From NCBI RefSeq assembly GCF_022898935.1, contig NZ_JALIRP010000019.1, positions 1 through 57,671 on the forward strand: 57,671 nt of DNA, written 5' to 3'. Each line of letters starts with the position of its first letter. Within the stretch, counting starts at the first letter, position 1. Position numbers and translations under genes: made by a program. The notes beneath the pieces are model-generated. The model worked only from the letters and a program-made list of their open reading frames with translations. It did no database searches and was not told the origin of the DNA. Of the stretch, positions 42,160 through 51,985 are shown piece by piece. This DNA comes from Paenibacillus mangrovi (lineage in GTDB: Bacteria; Bacillota; Bacilli; Paenibacillales; Paenibacillaceae).

Positions 42160-43341
42160 ATGAATAAAAAGTCTGTACGTGATGTGGAAGTTAACGGCAA
42201 ACGCGTTTTTGTACGCGTGGATTTCAATGTCCCTTTGGAAAACGGCAAAATCACTGACGATACACGGATCCGTGAAACGCTGCCAACCATCAAGTATTTG
42301 ATCGAAAACGGCGCAAAAGTGATCCTGGCAAGCCACATGGGCCGTCCTAAAGGACAATTTGTGGACTCCATGCGTTTGACTCCTGCTGCAGAGCGTCTGT
42401 CCGAGCTGCTTGGCAAACCGGTCGTAAAAGCGGACGAAGCAGTAGGCGAGGCTGTAAAAGCTGAAATTGCAAAAATGCAAAACGGCGACGTGCTCTTGCT
42501 TGAAAACGTGCGTTTCTATCCTGGTGAAGAGAAGAACGATCCAGAACTCGCTAAGCAATTTGCTGAGCTTGCGGACCTGTTCGTTAACGACGCTTTTGGC
42601 GCCGCTCACCGCGCACATGCTTCCACAGAAGGCATCGCGCATTTCCTGCCAGCCGTTTCCGGTCTATTGATGGAGAAGGAATTGTCTGTACTGGGCAAAG
42701 CACTCTCCAATCCGGAGCGTCCTTTCACAGCCATTATCGGCGGATCGAAAGTAAAGGATAAAATCGACGTTATCGACAACCTGCTGAACATTGCTGACAA
42801 CGTGCTGATCGGCGGCGGTCTGTCTTACACCTTCATGAAAGCTCAAGGATACGAAATTGGCTTATCCCTGTGCGATAATGATAAACTGGATGTAGCGCTC
42901 GGATTTATCCAAAAAGCAAAGGATCTCGGCAAGAACTTCCTGCTTCCGGTCGATATCGTGATTGCGGATGACTTCAAAGCGGATGCAAACGTAGAGATCG
43001 TCGAAGTGGGCAACATCCCTGAGAAATGGGAAGGCGTGGACATCGGACCAAAAACCCGCGCTAAATATGCCGAAATCATCAAGAACTCCAAGCTGATCGT
43101 ATGGAACGGACCGATGGGCGTATTCGAAATCGATCCATTCTCCAATGGTACGCGTGAAGTGGCTGAAGCTTGCGCACAAACGGAAGGATACACCATTATT
43201 GGCGGCGGCGACTCTGCTGCAGCAACGGAGAAATTCCATCTGGCTGAAAAAATGAATCATATCTCCACAGGCGGCGGCGCTTCGCTGGAGTTCATGGAAG
43301 GCAAGGCGCTTCCTGGCGTCGTAGCTCTGAACGATAAGTAA
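42160..43341 (+). CDS. pgk: Phosphoglycerate kinase
   Basis: Pgk makes ATP from 1,3-bisphosphoglycerate. The 393 residues show RVDFNVPLENGKI, ASHMGRPKG, VNDAFGAAHRAHAS, the hinge GPMGVFE and nucleotide-binding GGGDSAAA. ATG 42160 is preceded by GCGGAGGAACG; an in-frame ATG at 42139 lies before this site and is unlikely. Confidence 0.97.
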   Translation: MNKKSVRDVEVNGKRVFVRVDFNVPLENGKITDDTRIRETLPTIKYLIENGAKVILASHMGRPKGQFVDSMRLTPAAERLSELLGKPVVKADEAVGEAVKAEIAKMQNGDVLLLENVRFYPGEEKNDPELAKQFAELADLFVNDAFGAAHRAHASTEGIAHFLPAVSGLLMEKELSVLGKALSNPERPFTAIIGGSKVKDKIDVIDNLLNIADNVLIGGGLSYTFMKAQGYEIGLSLCDNDKLDVALGFIQKAKDLGKNFLLPVDIVIADDFKADANVEIVEVGNIPEKWEGVDIGPKTRAKYAEIIKNSKLIVWNGPMGVFEIDPFSNGTREVAEACAQTEGYTIIGGGDSAAATEKFHLAEKMNHISTGGGASLEFMEGKALPGVVALNDK

Positions 43342-43386
43342 AATCCGAGTTGTACAGCTGTAAGGAATAAGAAGGAGTTGAAACAA

Positions 43387-44139
43387 GTGAGAACACCAAT
43401 CATCGCGGGCAACTGGAAAATGTTTAAAACCGTTCCTGAAGCGAAAGCATTCATCGAAGAGGTGAAAGGCAAAGCAGAAGTAAACGGGGTGGAAAGCGTG
43501 ATCTGCGCACCATTCACGAATCTTCCTGCTCTAGTCGAAGCAGCTAAAGGTACTTCCATCAAAATTGGTGCCCAAAACCTGCATTTCGAAGACAATGGCG
43601 CGTTTACCGGTGAAATTAGCGGCGAAATGCTGAAAGATCTGGGCGTGAACTATGTGATCATCGGACACTCCGAACGCCGTGCTTATTTTGCGGAAACTGA
43701 CGAGACGGTCAACAAGAAAATGCATGCGGCATTCCGCCATGGCCTGACACCAATCGTATGCGTGGGTGAAAAGCTCGAAGAGCGTGAAGCCGGCCAAACG
43801 AAGGATGTCTGCAAAGTACAAACGGAAGCTGCTTTTAAAGGTCTGTCTGGAGACCAAGCGGCTGAAGCTGTCATTGCATACGAGCCGATCTGGGCCATCG
43901 GAACAGGAAAATCTTCAACAGCACAGGACGCGAACGAAGTTATTTCCTACATCCGCGACCTGGTGAAAGGATTGTATGGAGAAGACGTTGCAAGCAAGGT
44001 TCGCATTCAATACGGCGGTAGCGTGAAGCCTGAGAATGTAGCCGAGTACATGGGACAAAGCGACATCGACGGCGCTCTTGTCGGCGGTGCCAGCCTGCAG
44101 CCTGCTTCCTACATCCAGCTCGTTGAGGGGGCGAAGTAA
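43387..44139 (+). CDS. tpiA: Triosephosphate isomerase
   Basis: TpiA interconverts dihydroxyacetone phosphate and glyceraldehyde 3-phosphate. Catalytic Lys11 is in AGNWKMFK, His in IIGHSERR and Glu in AYEPIWAIGTG; the phosphate loop is GGSVKPEN. The GTG start at 43387 lies seven to eight bases behind GAAGGAG and gives the standard 250-residue protein. Confidence 0.97.
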   Translation: MRTPIIAGNWKMFKTVPEAKAFIEEVKGKAEVNGVESVICAPFTNLPALVEAAKGTSIKIGAQNLHFEDNGAFTGEISGEMLKDLGVNYVIIGHSERRAYFAETDETVNKKMHAAFRHGLTPIVCVGEKLEEREAGQTKDVCKVQTEAAFKGLSGDQAAEAVIAYEPIWAIGTGKSSTAQDANEVISYIRDLVKGLYGEDVASKVRIQYGGSVKPENVAEYMGQSDIDGALVGGASLQPASYIQLVEGAK

Positions 44140-44140
44140 G

Positions 44141-45685
44141 ATGACCGCACCTAAACCGGTAGCATTGATCATCATGGACGGATTCGGTCTTCGTAATACG
44201 GATGAAGGCAACGCTGTTGCCCAAGCCAAGAAGCCGAATTATGACCGCCTGATGGCCAAATACCCGCATACGACGCTGACAGCTTGCGGCGAAGCCGTAG
44301 GCTTGCCTGCAGGTCAAATGGGCAACTCCGAAGTAGGCCATTTGAACATCGGCGCAGGACGCATCGTATACCAGGATTTGACCCGTATTTCGAAGTCGAT
44401 CCGTGAAGGTGAGTTCTTCGCTAACCCGACGCTGGTGGAGGCAGTACGTTCTGCCAAAAACAGTGGCAAGAAGCTTCATTTGTACGGCCTTCTGTCCGAC
44501 GGCGGCGTGCACAGCCACATTGCGCATATGTTCGCTATGCTGGACCTCGCGAAAAAAGAGGGTATGCATGAAGTTTACATTCACGCCTTCCTTGACGGAC
44601 GCGACGTGGCTCCGGATTCCGGTAAGAAATTCATCGAAGAGTTGCAGGCCAAAATCAAAGAAGTGGGCGTCGGCAAAATCGCGACTGTACAAGGCCGCTA
44701 TTATGCGATGGACCGCGACAAACGTTGGGAGCGCGTGGAGAAATCCTACCGTGCAATCGTATACGGAGATGGACCTAAATATACCGATCCTATGCAAGCT
44801 GTGACGGAATCCTACAATAAATCGGTATTCGATGAATTCGTAGAGCCTACGGTGATCGTGGATGAGAACGGCCAGCCGGTATCTCTCGTGGAAAGCGGCG
44901 ATTCCGTCGTATTCCTGAACTTCCGTCCGGACCGTGCTATCCAGTTGTCTCAAGTGTTCACGAACAAGGACTTCCGCGGCTTCGACCGTGGACCGAAGTT
45001 CCCTGAGAACCTTCATTTCGTATGTCTGACGCTCTTCAGCGAGACGGTAGAAGGGTATGTGGCTTACGAGCCGAAGAACCTGGACAATACGCTCGGTGAA
45101 GTGCTTGTGCAGAATAACAAAAAGCAGCTCCGCATTGCAGAAACCGAAAAGTATCCGCATGTGACGTTCTTCTTCAGCGGCGGACGCGATGTTGAGCTTC
45201 CGGGCGAAACGCGCATTCTGATCAACTCGCCGAAGGTTGCCACTTATGATCTGCAGCCCGAGATGAGCGCTTATGAAGTAGCTGATGCCTGTGTGAAGGA
45301 AATTGAGGCTGACAAGCATGATGCGATTATCCTGAACTTTGCCAATCCGGACATGGTTGGACACTCCGGCATGCTGGAGCCAACGATCAAGGCGGTTGAA
45401 GTAACGGATGAATGCATGGGTAAAGTTGTTGACGCCGTCATCGCCAAAGGCGGGGTAGCGATCATTATCGCTGACCACGGAAACGCCGACATGGTATTTG
45501 ACGAAGAGGGAAGACCTTTTACAGCGCATACGACCAATCCGGTTCCGTTCATTTTGACTTCTGAGAATGTGAATTTGCGTGAGGAAGGCATTCTGGCCGA
45601 CGTGGCTCCAACCATTCTCGACCTGATGCAGCTGCCGAAGCCTGCCGAAATGACCGGAGAATCGATGATTGCAAGCCGTAAATAA
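44141..45685 (+). CDS. gpmI: 2,3-bisphosphoglycerate-independent phosphoglycerate mutase
   Basis: This manganese-dependent enzyme converts 3- to 2-phosphoglycerate. The 514 residues have metal-binding LIIMDGFGLR, phospho-Ser63 in GNSEVGHLNIGAGR, FFSGG and ADHGNADMV. ATG 44141, one base behind the tpiA stop, is preferred; upstream in-frame codons lie inside tpiA. The ribosome-binding site GAGGGGG is in the last codons of tpiA. Confidence 0.96.
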   Translation: MTAPKPVALIIMDGFGLRNTDEGNAVAQAKKPNYDRLMAKYPHTTLTACGEAVGLPAGQMGNSEVGHLNIGAGRIVYQDLTRISKSIREGEFFANPTLVEAVRSAKNSGKKLHLYGLLSDGGVHSHIAHMFAMLDLAKKEGMHEVYIHAFLDGRDVAPDSGKKFIEELQAKIKEVGVGKIATVQGRYYAMDRDKRWERVEKSYRAIVYGDGPKYTDPMQAVTESYNKSVFDEFVEPTVIVDENGQPVSLVESGDSVVFLNFRPDRAIQLSQVFTNKDFRGFDRGPKFPENLHFVCLTLFSETVEGYVAYEPKNLDNTLGEVLVQNNKKQLRIAETEKYPHVTFFFSGGRDVELPGETRILINSPKVATYDLQPEMSAYEVADACVKEIEADKHDAIILNFANPDMVGHSGMLEPTIKAVEVTDECMGKVVDAVIAKGGVAIIIADHGNADMVFDEEGRPFTAHTTNPVPFILTSENVNLREEGILADVAPTILDLMQLPKPAEMTGESMIASRK

Positions 45686-45751
45686 GCGGTATAATGATAT
45701 AGATGTGTTTTAACCTGAACTAAATATGAATGACAAAGGAGAACAAGTACA

Positions 45752-47038
45752 ATGACTATTATTTCTGACGTGTACGCTCGCGAAGTCCTCGACTCCCGCG
45801 GCAATCCAACTGTTGAAGTTGAAGTTTATCTCGAATCCGGCGCCATGGGCCGCGCAATCGTTCCATCCGGTGCATCCACTGGTGCTCACGAAGCTGTTGA
45901 GCTTCGCGACGGCGACAAATCCCGTTACCTCGGTAAAGGCGTTCTGAACGCTGTTAAAAACGTGAACGAAATCATCGCTCCTGAAGTGATCGGCATGGAC
46001 GCTCTGGACCAGCTCGGCATCGACAAATTGATGATCAAACTGGACGGAACTCCTAACAAAGGCAAACTGGGCGCAAACGCAATTCTGGCTGTTTCCATGG
46101 CTACTGCACGTGCAGCAGCTGACGCTTTGGACCTGCCGCTGTATGTATACCTCGGCGGATTCAACGCAAAACAATTGCCAGTACCAATGATGAACATCGT
46201 TAACGGCGGCGCTCATGCCGACAATAACGTAGATGTGCAAGAATTCATGATCCTGCCTGTTGGCGCTCCTTCCTTCAAGGAAGCACTTCGCACAGGCGCT
46301 GAAATCTTCCACAGCCTGAAATCCGTACTTAAATCCAAAGGCCTGAACACAGCTGTTGGCGACGAAGGCGGTTTTGCACCGAACTTCACTTCCAACGAAG
46401 ATGCGCTCAGCTCCATTATCGAAGCGATCGAAAAAGCAGGCTACAAGCCAGGCGTTGACGTATTCCTCGGTATGGACGTTGCTTCTACTGAATTCTTCAA
46501 AGATGGCAAATACCATCTCGAAGGCGAAGGCAAATCCTTCACTTCCGCTGAATTCGTTGACCTGCTCGTATCTTGGGTTGATAAATACCCAATCATCACC
46601 ATCGAAGACGGATGCTCCGAAGACGACTGGGAAGGTTGGAAACTTCTTACCGAGAAACTCGGCAGCAAAATCCAGCTCGTTGGTGACGACCTGTTCGTTA
46701 CAAACACTGAGCGCCTGAACAAAGGTATCGAAGAAGGTATCGGTAATTCGATCCTGATCAAAGTAAACCAAATCGGTACGCTGACTGAAACATTCGACGC
46801 GATCGAAATGGCTAAACGCGCTGGTTACACTGCGGTTATCTCCCACCGTTCCGGTGAGTCCGAAGACAGCACGATCGCTGACATCGCTGTTGCAACAAAC
46901 GCAGGTCAAATCAAAACAGGTGCGCCTTCCCGTACCGACCGTATTGCGAAGTACAACCAATTGCTCCGCATCGAGGACGAGTTGGCTGAACTGGCTCAAT
47001 ACAACGGCCTGAAATCCTTCTACAACCTGAAAAGATAA
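45752..47038 (+). CDS. eno: Enolase
   Basis: Enolase forms phosphoenolpyruvate from 2-phosphoglycerate and is also a degradosome partner in Bacillus. The 428 residues show SGASTGAHEAVELRDGD, metal ligands in IEDGCSEDDWEGW and the catalytic Lys region ILIKVNQIGTLTE, then SHRSGESEDSTIAD. AAAGGAG precedes the ATG. It ends the glycolytic operon; two terminators follow, the second of which is split by an insertion sequence. Confidence 0.97.
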   Translation: MTIISDVYAREVLDSRGNPTVEVEVYLESGAMGRAIVPSGASTGAHEAVELRDGDKSRYLGKGVLNAVKNVNEIIAPEVIGMDALDQLGIDKLMIKLDGTPNKGKLGANAILAVSMATARAAADALDLPLYVYLGGFNAKQLPVPMMNIVNGGAHADNNVDVQEFMILPVGAPSFKEALRTGAEIFHSLKSVLKSKGLNTAVGDEGGFAPNFTSNEDALSSIIEAIEKAGYKPGVDVFLGMDVASTEFFKDGKYHLEGEGKSFTSAEFVDLLVSWVDKYPIITIEDGCSEDDWEGWKLLTEKLGSKIQLVGDDLFVTNTERLNKGIEEGIGNSILIKVNQIGTLTETFDAIEMAKRAGYTAVISHRSGESEDSTIADIAVATNAGQIKTGAPSRTDRIAKYNQLLRIEDELAELAQYNGLKSFYNLKR

Positions 47039-47063
47039 TTACAGCCGCTAGGCTGTAATTTTG
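47038..47063 (+). terminator. First terminator behind eno
   Basis: The stem attacagcc/ggctgtaat with loop GCTA starts in the stop codon and ends in a short T run. Confidence 0.8.
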
Positions 47064-47134
47064 AAAAGCCGTCCGGGCGAACTGCACCCCAATTGTTAGA
47101 CACACAATCTAACAGTTGGAGGTGCATTTTTATT

Positions 47135-47653
47135 ATGGCTAAATATACAAGTGATTTAAAATCAAAGATTATTCTAGGTTATGACTCGAAAATGATTTCT
47201 CAAACAGATTATGCAAAGCAAGTAGGTGTTAACAAAGCACAATTTCAATACTGGTTGAAGTTGTATGAATTACATGGAGAAGAAGGGCTTAAAAATACCT
47301 ATACAGACTATTCTATTGGATTTAAACTAGACGTACTAAACTACATGGTTCAATCAGGTGCGTCATTAATGGATACTGCAGCTCATTTTAAAATCTCTAG
47401 TTATACAATGGTGTATGATTGGCAGAAAAAGATGGAGCTTGGCGGTGTAGGAGCCCTTGAACCGAGACCAAAGGGGCGTCCATTCATGAAAAAGAAACCT
47501 ACTCAACAATCAAAACAAGCACCAGCTGATGGATCAGTCGAGGCACTTGAAGCACGTATTAAACAACTAGAAATGGAAAATGAATATTTAAAAAAGTTGA
47601 ATGCCTTAGTTCAAAACAAGGAAAAATCACCAAACAAGACAAAGAACAAGTAG
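47135..47653 (+). CDS. IS3-family transposase OrfA (DNA-binding part)
   Basis: This 172-residue OrfA begins at ATG 47135 behind GGAGG. It has two helix-turn-helix segments (about 20-50 and 70-105) and a C-terminal leucine-zipper-like helix (IKQLEMENEYLKKL). In-frame TTA-AAA-AAG at 47588-47596 contains the slippery heptamer A-AAA-AAG, typical of -1 frameshifting in IS3 elements. A shift there joins it to OrfB to give the active transposase. Confidence 0.92.
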   Translation: MAKYTSDLKSKIILGYDSKMISQTDYAKQVGVNKAQFQYWLKLYELHGEEGLKNTYTDYSIGFKLDVLNYMVQSGASLMDTAAHFKISSYTMVYDWQKKMELGGVGALEPRPKGRPFMKKKPTQQSKQAPADGSVEALEARIKQLEMENEYLKKLNALVQNKEKSPNKTKNK

Positions 47654-48489
47654 TCTATGAGTTAAGGCATAAATACCAGGTGAATGAACTCGTGAAGCTC
47701 GCCAATATTCCACGTAGCACATACTACGATCTGGTGAAGCGTAGGAATCGTCCAGATCCAGATGGTGATTTGAAAGTTGAAATTAAGGCCATTTATGAGG
47801 AACATGAAGGTCGTTACGGTTACCGCCGTATTCGTGATGAGCTAGCAAATCGAGAAAAAAAGGTGAATCACAAAAAGGTTCAACGTCTAATGAAAGAACT
47901 TGGATTAAAATGTAGGGTTCGCATGAAAAAATATAAATCTTACAAAGGTACTGTAGGTGAAATTGCGCCGAACCATTTAGATCGTCAATTTACAGCGGAT
48001 ACCCCAAATCAGAAGTGGGTAACGGATATTACGGAGTTTAAATTATTTGACGAGAAGCTTTATCTATCGCCAGTATTAGATTTATTTAACGGGGAAATTA
48101 TTACGTATACAATCGGCTCTAGACCCACCTATTCACTCGTTTCAGAGATGTTAGAGAAAGCTCTAGAGTACTTGCCAGAAAAGCATAAACTACTGATGCA
48201 TTCGGATCAAGGTTGGCATTATCAGATGAAACAATATTGTCATACCCTCCAAGAAAGAGGAATTAAACAAAGTATGTCTCGTAAAGGAAACTGTTACGAT
48301 AATTCCGTGATGGAAAATTTCTTTGGGATTATGAAATCAGAGCTCTTTTACTATAAGGAATTCGAAAGTGTAGAACATTTTAAACAAGAACTTGAAAAAT
48401 ATATGGAATACTACAATACGAAACGGATGAAGTCAAAATTCAAAATGAGTCCGGTACAATACCGAACTCATTTTGAGCTAGTTGCCTGA
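47597..48489 (+). CDS. IS3-family transposase OrfB (DDE integrase part, made by -1 frameshift)
   Basis: The frame is open from the slippery site at 47590-47596 to TGA 48489. A free start codon (GTG 47680) has no convincing ribosome-binding site, so production as an OrfAB fusion is likely. An HTH-like region (ELVKLANIPRSTYYDLVKRR) is followed by the rve integrase core with Asp in WVTDITEF, Asp in HSDQGWHY and Glu in NSVMENFFG, the complete DDE triad. The enzyme cuts and joins the IS ends. Confidence 0.92.
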
Positions 48490-48704
48490 TAAAATAACCG
48501 TGTCTAACTTTAGGGGGTCACTTCAGGGCGGGTAGCCTGGGCGGCTTTTTTTAGCCTGAGGGTGAAGGGAAGTCCTTGTTTTAGGAAATGGGCTATGGTA
48601 CAATTAAAATGCTGTTTTATGGACGATTTCTTATGCATTCATGAACAAGGATTTTGTTAAATTCAAACATAGAATGATGTTTATGCTATTAGGAGGTGGA
48701 ACGA

Positions 48705-48938
48705 ATGGAAATCTTTTTGAGAGTGTTGCTTGTGATTTTCGCGATTTCATTGATCGCAATTGTTCTTTTGCAGAAAGGGAAAAGCGCAGGTCTATCCGGT
48801 GCCATCTCCGGTGGTGCAGAACATCTTTTCGGAAAAACGAAAGCACGCGGTATGGATCTGCTCCTGCAGCGTTTAACGGTGGCTATCGCAGCCGGATTCT
48901 TTATTATGTCCATTGTAGTGGCTGTCTTTACGAAATAA
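48705..48938 (+). CDS. secG: Preprotein translocase subunit SecG
   Basis: SecG is the small non-essential membrane subunit of the SecYEG channel. The 77 residues contain two membrane helices (about 3-22 and 55-75) around the conserved LLQKGKSAGLSGAISGGAE. ATG 48705 lies behind TAGGAGGTGG. The secG-rnr-smpB-ssrA order is that of Bacillus, here with the IS element between eno and secG. Confidence 0.94.
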   Translation: MEIFLRVLLVIFAISLIAIVLLQKGKSAGLSGAISGGAEHLFGKTKARGMDLLLQRLTVAIAAGFFIMSIVVAVFTK

Positions 48939-48955
48939 CATAGCTGGATCACTTT

Positions 48956-48996
48956 AAAACCTTCGCTCTTGCCTTGAAGAAGAGCGGGGGTTTTTT
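48956..48996 (+). terminator. Terminator behind secG
   Basis: The arms aaacc-cgctctt and aagagcg-gggtttttt form a stem over a nine-base loop and run into T6. Confidence 0.8.
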
Positions 48997-49037
48997 AATG
49001 ATTACAGAATGTATAATTTACCAGATGTGCTGAAGCG

Positions 49038-49140
49038 TTATATAATCTCAAGAATAACTTTTACATAAATACGGTCTGTCCTAAGTGAAAGAACGTAGAT
49101 CGCAATTTTTCTCTTATATTTCGATCGTTTTGCTGCTGAT
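49038..49140 (+). repeat. Dispersed intergenic repeat, third copy (R3)
   Basis: Ordered blocks shared with 25626-25766 include AAGAA-AACTT, CGGTCTGTC, TGAA-N3-ACGT-GAT, TTTTTCT and CGTTTT. It fills most of the spacer between the secG terminator and rnr; apart from it I see no gene in 48939-49297. Confidence 0.6.
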
Positions 49141-49297
49141 GTCTTAAGGAGTGTAGGGCGTCAGGCACGGATGCAAACGATTAAATTCGTGTATACTAGG
49201 GTATGTGTATACTAAAGCGGCAAAATCACTTTCGAGTCATTACATAGATACTTGCGGAAGGCTTTCTGCTACCTGCGAGTCAACTGAGGGGATAAAC

Positions 49298-51985
49298 ATG
49301 ATAACGGAACAATCGATACTGGATTTGATGCAGGCGCCGGACTATAGACCAATGACTTATCAGGAGCTGGAGAAGCATTTTGGAATTGAAGATGCGGCGG
49401 AATTCAAGGAATTCCTGAAGCTCCTGAATATGCTTGAACAAGAAGGCAAGATCATGATGACGCGTTCGGACCGATATGGTCTACCTGAACGCCTTGATTT
49501 ACTGCGCGGACGGCTTCAGGTGCATGCCAAGGGTTTTGCGTTCCTGATTCCTGAGGATAAGGAGCATCCCGATGTGTACATCGGAGCGAATGACCTGATG
49601 AGCGGCATGAACGGCGACACGGTGCTTGTGCGCATTACGACCCGTGGTCCTGCCGGCGGCAAGCTGGAAGGCGAAGTCGTTAAGATCGTCACACGCGCGA
49701 CCAGCCAGGTGGTGGGCGTATTCCAGGGGCTTGAAGCATACGGCTTTGTGCTGCCTGATGACAAGCGGATCGTCCGCGATATTTTTATTCCGAAGGAGTC
49801 AATGGCGGGCGCGGTTGACGGCGACAAGGTAGTCGTGCATATCGTCAGCTATCCAGAAGGGCGCACGGCGGCTGAAGGCGAAGTCATCGAGGTTCTGGGG
49901 CACAAGGATGATCCGGGCGTGGATATTCTTTCGATTATCCGCAAGCATCAGCTGCCTGAGGGTTTCCCTGAGGAAGTGATGGCGGAAGCGGAGAGTGCAC
50001 CAGATTCGATCACAGATGAAGAGATCGTAAAGCAGGGACGACGCGATCTGCGCGGCAAAAAAATCGTCACCATCGACGGCGAGGATGCCAAGGACCTGGA
50101 CGATGCGGTCAATGTAGAGCGCTTGGAAAACGGGCATTACCGTCTCGGCGTTCATATTGCGGATGTCGGCTACTATGTGCGTGAGAACTCTGAGCTCGAC
50201 AAGGAAGCTTATAACCGCGGCTGCAGCGTATACCTCGTGGATCGCGTAATTCCGATGCTGCCGCACCGACTCTCGAACGGGATCTGCAGCTTGAATCCGC
50301 AGGTGGACCGTCTGACGCTGTCCTGCGAGATGGAATTCGATGAGCACATGAAGGTCGTGAAGCACGACGTATTCACGAGCGTCATTAAGACGAAAGAACG
50401 CATGACTTATAACAATGTGCGTAAAATCCTCGAGGATGAAGATCCGGAGCTAATGGAACGCTACAAGGATCTCGTAGATGATTTCCGTCTGATGAAGGAG
50501 TTGGCGCTGAGACTCCGTTCCAAACGGATGAACCGCGGCGCAGTCGATTTCGATTTTGTTGAGTCGAAGGTTATTGTGGACGAAAACGGTAAGCCGGTCG
50601 ATATCGTGAAGCGCGAGCGCTCGATTGCCGAGCAGATCATCGAGGAATTCATGCTTGCTGCTAATGAAACGGTGGCAGAGCATTTCCACTGGCTTAAAGT
50701 GCCGTTTATTTACCGGGTTCACGAAAATCCGGATCCGGAGAAGCTACAGGCTTTTATGGCCTTTGCCGAGAACTTTGGCTACCATGTCAAAGGCCGCGGC
50801 AACTCGGTTCATCCGCGTGCGCTGCAGAACCTCTTAGAGGAAATCAAGGATACGAAAGAGCAAACGGTCATCAGCACGATGATGTTGCGTTCTATGAAGC
50901 AGGCAAAATACGATGCGGATATGTCAGGTCACTTTGGTCTGGCAGCGGAATTCTATAGTCACTTCACGTCACCGATCCGCCGTTATCCGGACCTTGTCAT
51001 TCACCGCGTTATCCGTGAGGTCATTGAGAGCAACAATGTGCTCTCCGAGAAACGGCAAGAATACCTGGCATCACGGATGCCGGAGATCGCGCAGCATTCC
51101 TCCGAGCGTGAACGCGTGGCTGTTGATGCGGAGCGCGACACCGATCAGCTGAAGAAAGCAGAATATATGCTGGACAAGGTTGGCGAGGAATTCGACGGCA
51201 TGATCAGCAGCGTAACGAACTTCGGCATGTTCATCGAGCTGCCGAATACGGTTGAGGGCCTGATCCGTTTGGCGGCGATGACGGACGATTACTATAACTT
51301 CGATGAAAAGTCGATGTCGCTGATCGGCGAGCGTACCTCGAAGGTGTTCCGCATCGGCGATGAGATTAAAATCCGTGTGGCACGCGTGAACATGGACGAC
51401 CACACCATCGACTTTGAACTGCTGGATATGAAGCCGCGCCGCGAACGGAATCGCGGCGGTGGTTTTGGAGGCCGCGGCGGTGAGCGCGGCGACAAGGGCG
51501 GCTTTGCGCGCGGCGGTGGTCGCGGTAAAGCAGGTGGCAATGGCGGCGGCAAGGCTGGCCGCCCAGGCAAGCGCGAGCGCACCTCAGCAGCTGGCGAAGC
51601 TGCGGGCGGCGCGGGAGCAGCCGCGGCGGGTAAACGCGGCAAGCGGGGTGCTGGCGGCGGACGCGGTCCGGCCGCCGTGGATGGGAACGTCGAGGCCAAC
51701 CGGCCGATGACGTTCGGCTTTGGCTCCGGCAAGGGCGGCTACAGTTCGCCGGAACTAGGCGAGAATGCCAGCAGCGGACGGAAGAAGAAAACGTCCGGCA
51801 GCGGCATTTTCGTGGGCGAAGGCGGAGCTCCTGCGGAAGGCGGACGCCGGAAGCGTCACGGTGGCGAGCAGGAAGCCGGAGGCATGACACCGAGCAATGG
51901 CGAAGGCGGCTCCCGTAAGCGTAAGAAGAAAAAAGGCGCGGGTAAGAACGGTACGGCAGCTTTTGTGCGGAAGAAGAAAAAGTGA
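49298..51985 (+). CDS. rnr: Ribonuclease R with long Gly/Arg/Lys-rich tail
   Basis: RNase R is a processive 3'-5' exoribonuclease that degrades structured RNA and works with tmRNA/SmpB on faulty messages. The 895 residues comprise an N-terminal HTH-like region, cold-shock domains (about 65-230), the RNB core with DGEDAKDLDDAVNVERLENG (near 260) and an S1 domain (about 627-705, EFDGMISSVTNFGMFIELPN). From about 711 to the end runs a low-complexity tail rich in Gly, Arg, Lys and Ala, far longer than in most homologues. ATG 49298 follows GAGGGG and is preferred over the in-frame ATG at 49205. Confidence 0.94.
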   Translation: MITEQSILDLMQAPDYRPMTYQELEKHFGIEDAAEFKEFLKLLNMLEQEGKIMMTRSDRYGLPERLDLLRGRLQVHAKGFAFLIPEDKEHPDVYIGANDLMSGMNGDTVLVRITTRGPAGGKLEGEVVKIVTRATSQVVGVFQGLEAYGFVLPDDKRIVRDIFIPKESMAGAVDGDKVVVHIVSYPEGRTAAEGEVIEVLGHKDDPGVDILSIIRKHQLPEGFPEEVMAEAESAPDSITDEEIVKQGRRDLRGKKIVTIDGEDAKDLDDAVNVERLENGHYRLGVHIADVGYYVRENSELDKEAYNRGCSVYLVDRVIPMLPHRLSNGICSLNPQVDRLTLSCEMEFDEHMKVVKHDVFTSVIKTKERMTYNNVRKILEDEDPELMERYKDLVDDFRLMKELALRLRSKRMNRGAVDFDFVESKVIVDENGKPVDIVKRERSIAEQIIEEFMLAANETVAEHFHWLKVPFIYRVHENPDPEKLQAFMAFAENFGYHVKGRGNSVHPRALQNLLEEIKDTKEQTVISTMMLRSMKQAKYDADMSGHFGLAAEFYSHFTSPIRRYPDLVIHRVIREVIESNNVLSEKRQEYLASRMPEIAQHSSERERVAVDAERDTDQLKKAEYMLDKVGEEFDGMISSVTNFGMFIELPNTVEGLIRLAAMTDDYYNFDEKSMSLIGERTSKVFRIGDEIKIRVARVNMDDHTIDFELLDMKPRRERNRGGGFGGRGGERGDKGGFARGGGRGKAGGNGGGKAGRPGKRERTSAAGEAAGGAGAAAAGKRGKRGAGGGRGPAAVDGNVEANRPMTFGFGSGKGGYSSPELGENASSGRKKKTSGSGIFVGEGGAPAEGGRRKRHGGEQEAGGMTPSNGEGGSRKRKKKKGAGKNGTAAFVRKKKK

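Larger units (their letters stand above)
47079..48525 (+). mobile_element. IS3-family insertion sequence (IS150-like), about 1.45 kb
   Basis: The element carries orfA and orfB in overlapping phases with a -1 slippery site, and imperfect terminal inverted repeats: positions 47083-47103 match the reverse complement of 48500-48520 at 16 of 21 bases, and the similarity continues outward (GAA-TG on both sides). GGGC at 47075-47078 and 48526-48529 is the target duplication; a 3-bp reading (GGG, left end at 47078) is also possible. Both frames are open and the DDE residues are intact, so it looks complete. It is AT-richer than its glycolytic neighbours, consistent with transfer. Confidence 0.92.
47064..48553 (+). 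terminator. Second eno terminator, split by the insertion sequence
   Basis: The left arm (aaaagccgtccgggc, 47064-47078) lies before the element, and the right arm (gcctgggcggctttt, from 48535) plus T run lies after it. With the element and one target copy removed, the arms form a 14-bp stem with two G-U pairs and a five-base loop. The element sits in the loop, so the structure is interrupted today. Confidence 0.8.
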
